DNA of 64,000 nucleotides from Flavobacterium lindanitolerans. Lineage in GTDB: Bacteria; Bacteroidota; Bacteroidia; Flavobacteriales; Flavobacteriaceae. Position numbers and translations under genes: made by a program. Numbering within the stretch: the first letter of the stretch is position 1; every line of letters starts with the position of its first letter. Of this stretch, positions 62,796 to 64,000 are shown in pieces. The stretch is taken from contig NZ_PJND01000007.1 of NCBI RefSeq assembly GCF_002846575.1, forward strand, positions 1,550,001 through 1,614,000, written 5' to 3'. The notes beneath the pieces were generated by a model. The model searched no databases. It was not told the origin of the DNA and saw only the letters and a list, made by a program, of their open reading frames with translations.

Positions 62796-63707
62796 ATGGA
62801 TAGTATTATCTTGTTGTTTTTGTGCCTGCTGGTAGGATTTGTACTGCAAAGAGCTAAAAATTTCCCGGCGAATTCACATCAGGTATTGAACCAGTTCGTG
62901 ATTTATATCTCATTGCCGGCTCTGGCATTATTCTATATTCCTAAGATTGAAATCAGTTCCAAACTTTTATTTCCATTGGGTATAGCCTGGCTGGGTTTTT
63001 TATTTTCTTTCCTGTTTTTTTCGGTATTAGGAAGTTATTTCAAATGGTCGAGAAAATTAGTGGGTTGCCTTATTCTGATGGGTGGTTTAGGAAATACGGC
63101 TTTTGTTGGTTTTCCCGTAATAGAGGCTTTATATGGCAAAGAAGGAATGGAAACGGCTATAATTGTAGACCAGCCCGGTACGTTCGTAGTCATGGCAACT
63201 TTAGGGATTATTGTAGCATCGCTCTATTCAAGAGGTACTCCAAATCCCAAAGAAATTGTTTCAAAAATTTTGCTTTTTCCTCCTTTTCTGGCCTTTTTTG
63301 CAGCTTTGCTGATGAATGTCTTGGATGCCGATTTTAATGAAAACCTACAATTGGTTTTTCAGCGATTGGGAAGTACGGTAACACCAATAGCCCTTGTAGC
63401 GGTAGGTTTACAGATAAAAATACAGGAAAAAAGCAGGCATTGGAATTTTTTGGTTTTGGGATTGTTTTTCAAACTGATGATTACTCCGGCATTTTTTTAT
63501 GTCTTATATAAAATAATTTTTAACGGAAACGGAATCGAAACAGATGTTGCGATATTGGAGTCGGCTATGGCACCCATGATTACAGCATCAATCATTGCTT
63601 CAAATTATGGGCTCAAACCTAAGCTCAGCAGTATGATGATTGGCATTGGTATTCCGCTTTCGTTTATAACATTGGCCTTTTGGTATTGGGTTTTAATTAC
63701 TTTTTAA
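62796..63707 (+). CDS. AEC (auxin efflux carrier) family transporter
   Basis: A 303-residue membrane protein with about ten helices in two five-helix halves, of the AEC family (bacterial members move malate or other anions, or unknown substrates). Characteristic features are NQFVIYISLPALALFYIPK in the first half, GGLGNTAFVGFPVIEALYG in the middle and ESAMAPMITASIIASNYGL near the end. The frame can be read from TTG at 62784, but ATG 62796 (MDSIILLFLCLL) matches the family. The MFS gene follows 6 bp after its stop. Confidence 0.9.
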   Translation: MDSIILLFLCLLVGFVLQRAKNFPANSHQVLNQFVIYISLPALALFYIPKIEISSKLLFPLGIAWLGFLFSFLFFSVLGSYFKWSRKLVGCLILMGGLGNTAFVGFPVIEALYGKEGMETAIIVDQPGTFVVMATLGIIVASLYSRGTPNPKEIVSKILLFPPFLAFFAALLMNVLDADFNENLQLVFQRLGSTVTPIALVAVGLQIKIQEKSRHWNFLVLGLFFKLMITPAFFYVLYKIIFNGNGIETDVAILESAMAPMITASIIASNYGLKPKLSSMMIGIGIPLSFITLAFWYWVLITF

Positions 63708-63713
63708 AAAAAT

Positions 63714-64000
63714 ATGAAAGCAACAGATTTGAATTTTCAAGCTCAGGATAATAAGGAAGTAGCGCAAAAAACGGTCTATTCCATTCTTTTCTCTATAGCT
63801 TTTGCACATATGCTGAATGATTTGCTTCAGGCGGTCATTCCGTCTGTTTATCCCATATTAAAAGAAAGCTATAAGCTGTCATTTACGCAGATAGGACTGA
63901 TTACTTTTGCCTATCAGATGGCAGCTTCAATCCTGCAGCCGTTTGTAGGGTTTTATACAGACAAAAAGCCACAGCCTTATTCGCAGATTTACGGAATGCT
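63714..64000 (+). CDS. MFS transporter of the fosmidomycin-resistance (Fsr) type, partial
   Basis: The ATG at 63714 opens a frame that continues past the end of the window (95 codons seen). It starts hydrophilic, then shows SILFSIAFAHMLNDLLQAVIPSVYP, LSFTQIGLITFAYQMAASILQPFVGFYTDKKP, which are the N-terminal signatures of the Fsr-like MFS family (HMLND, GLIT, ASxxQP, TDKxP). It probably exports a small molecule or drug. It is 6 bp after the AEC gene and likely co-transcribed. Confidence 0.85.
   Translation, partial: MKATDLNFQAQDNKEVAQKTVYSILFSIAFAHMLNDLLQAVIPSVYPILKESYKLSFTQIGLITFAYQMAASILQPFVGFYTDKKPQPYSQIYGM

Overview
The window is an AT-rich (by eye about 36-40% GC) stretch of a Bacteroidota chromosome, most likely a Flavobacterium-like member of the Flavobacteriaceae. 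Supporting signs are a type IX secretion C-terminal sorting domain, promoters of the Bacteroidota form (TTTG, a spacer of about 19-21, then TAnnTTTG), a methylmalonyl-CoA mutase small subunit with a separate MeaB chaperone, GIN/DUF2807 proteins beside PspC, and an ECF sigma factor paired with a SusC-plug/VWA protein. No rRNA genes, CRISPR arrays or IS elements were seen. One tRNA gene, tRNA-Pro(TGG), is present.

Layout. 1-3.5 kb: methylmalonyl-CoA mutase small subunit, FtsB/DivIC-like division protein, uridine kinase and an SRPBCC protein. 3.6-13.1 kb: one 3166-residue secreted protein made of about 40 BspA-like 25-residue repeats in four blocks, nine MBG-type domains (seven in strict 234-bp tandem), a SprB-like repeat and a T9SS tail. 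14-15.8 kb: SDR oxidoreductase, DUF1826-like protein, NTF2-like protein. 15.9-32.1 kb: an accessory island holding a Cap4-nuclease/STAND ATPase of 1881 residues (Avs-like), a decayed small gene, a two-gene operon of SF2 helicase plus GHKL ATPase/DUF3883 nuclease, and a large serine recombinase, ending beside tRNA-Pro. 32.3-38.7 kb: thioredoxin reductase, then a PadR/PspC/GIN-domain cluster. 38.9-43.2 kb: thioesterase-like and TIGR01777 proteins, YceI lipoprotein, grpE-dnaJ. 43.4-48.3 kb: a plus-strand run of ABC exporter, NtrC-like regulator without a DNA-binding domain, a half DEAD-box protein, DUF2007 and GNAT. 48.3-55.9 kb: AI-2E transporter, ABC-F ATPase, ECF sigma factor with a fused anti-sigma/carboxypeptidase-like/plug/VWA protein, DUF6929-like protein. 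56-64 kb: PPK2, a beta-barrel protein, MATE transporter, two hypotheticals, MeaB, a YwnB/YwnA-like pair, AEC transporter and the start of an MFS transporter.

The most interesting part is the island. Two distinct anti-phage-type modules sit there, each with a predicted nuclease core of the D...QxK kind: at the N terminus of the STAND protein and at the C terminus of the GHKL protein. The helicase-GHKL/DUF3883 pair does not match any characterised two-gene defence system that I can name with confidence and is the best candidate here for an undescribed system. Several core genes also carry oddities: an NtrC-type regulator with GAFTSA and no HTH, a DEAD-box protein lacking its second RecA domain and its DEAD motif, a DnaJ with half its zinc motifs, and a terminator hairpin built from the 3' ends of two converging genes.
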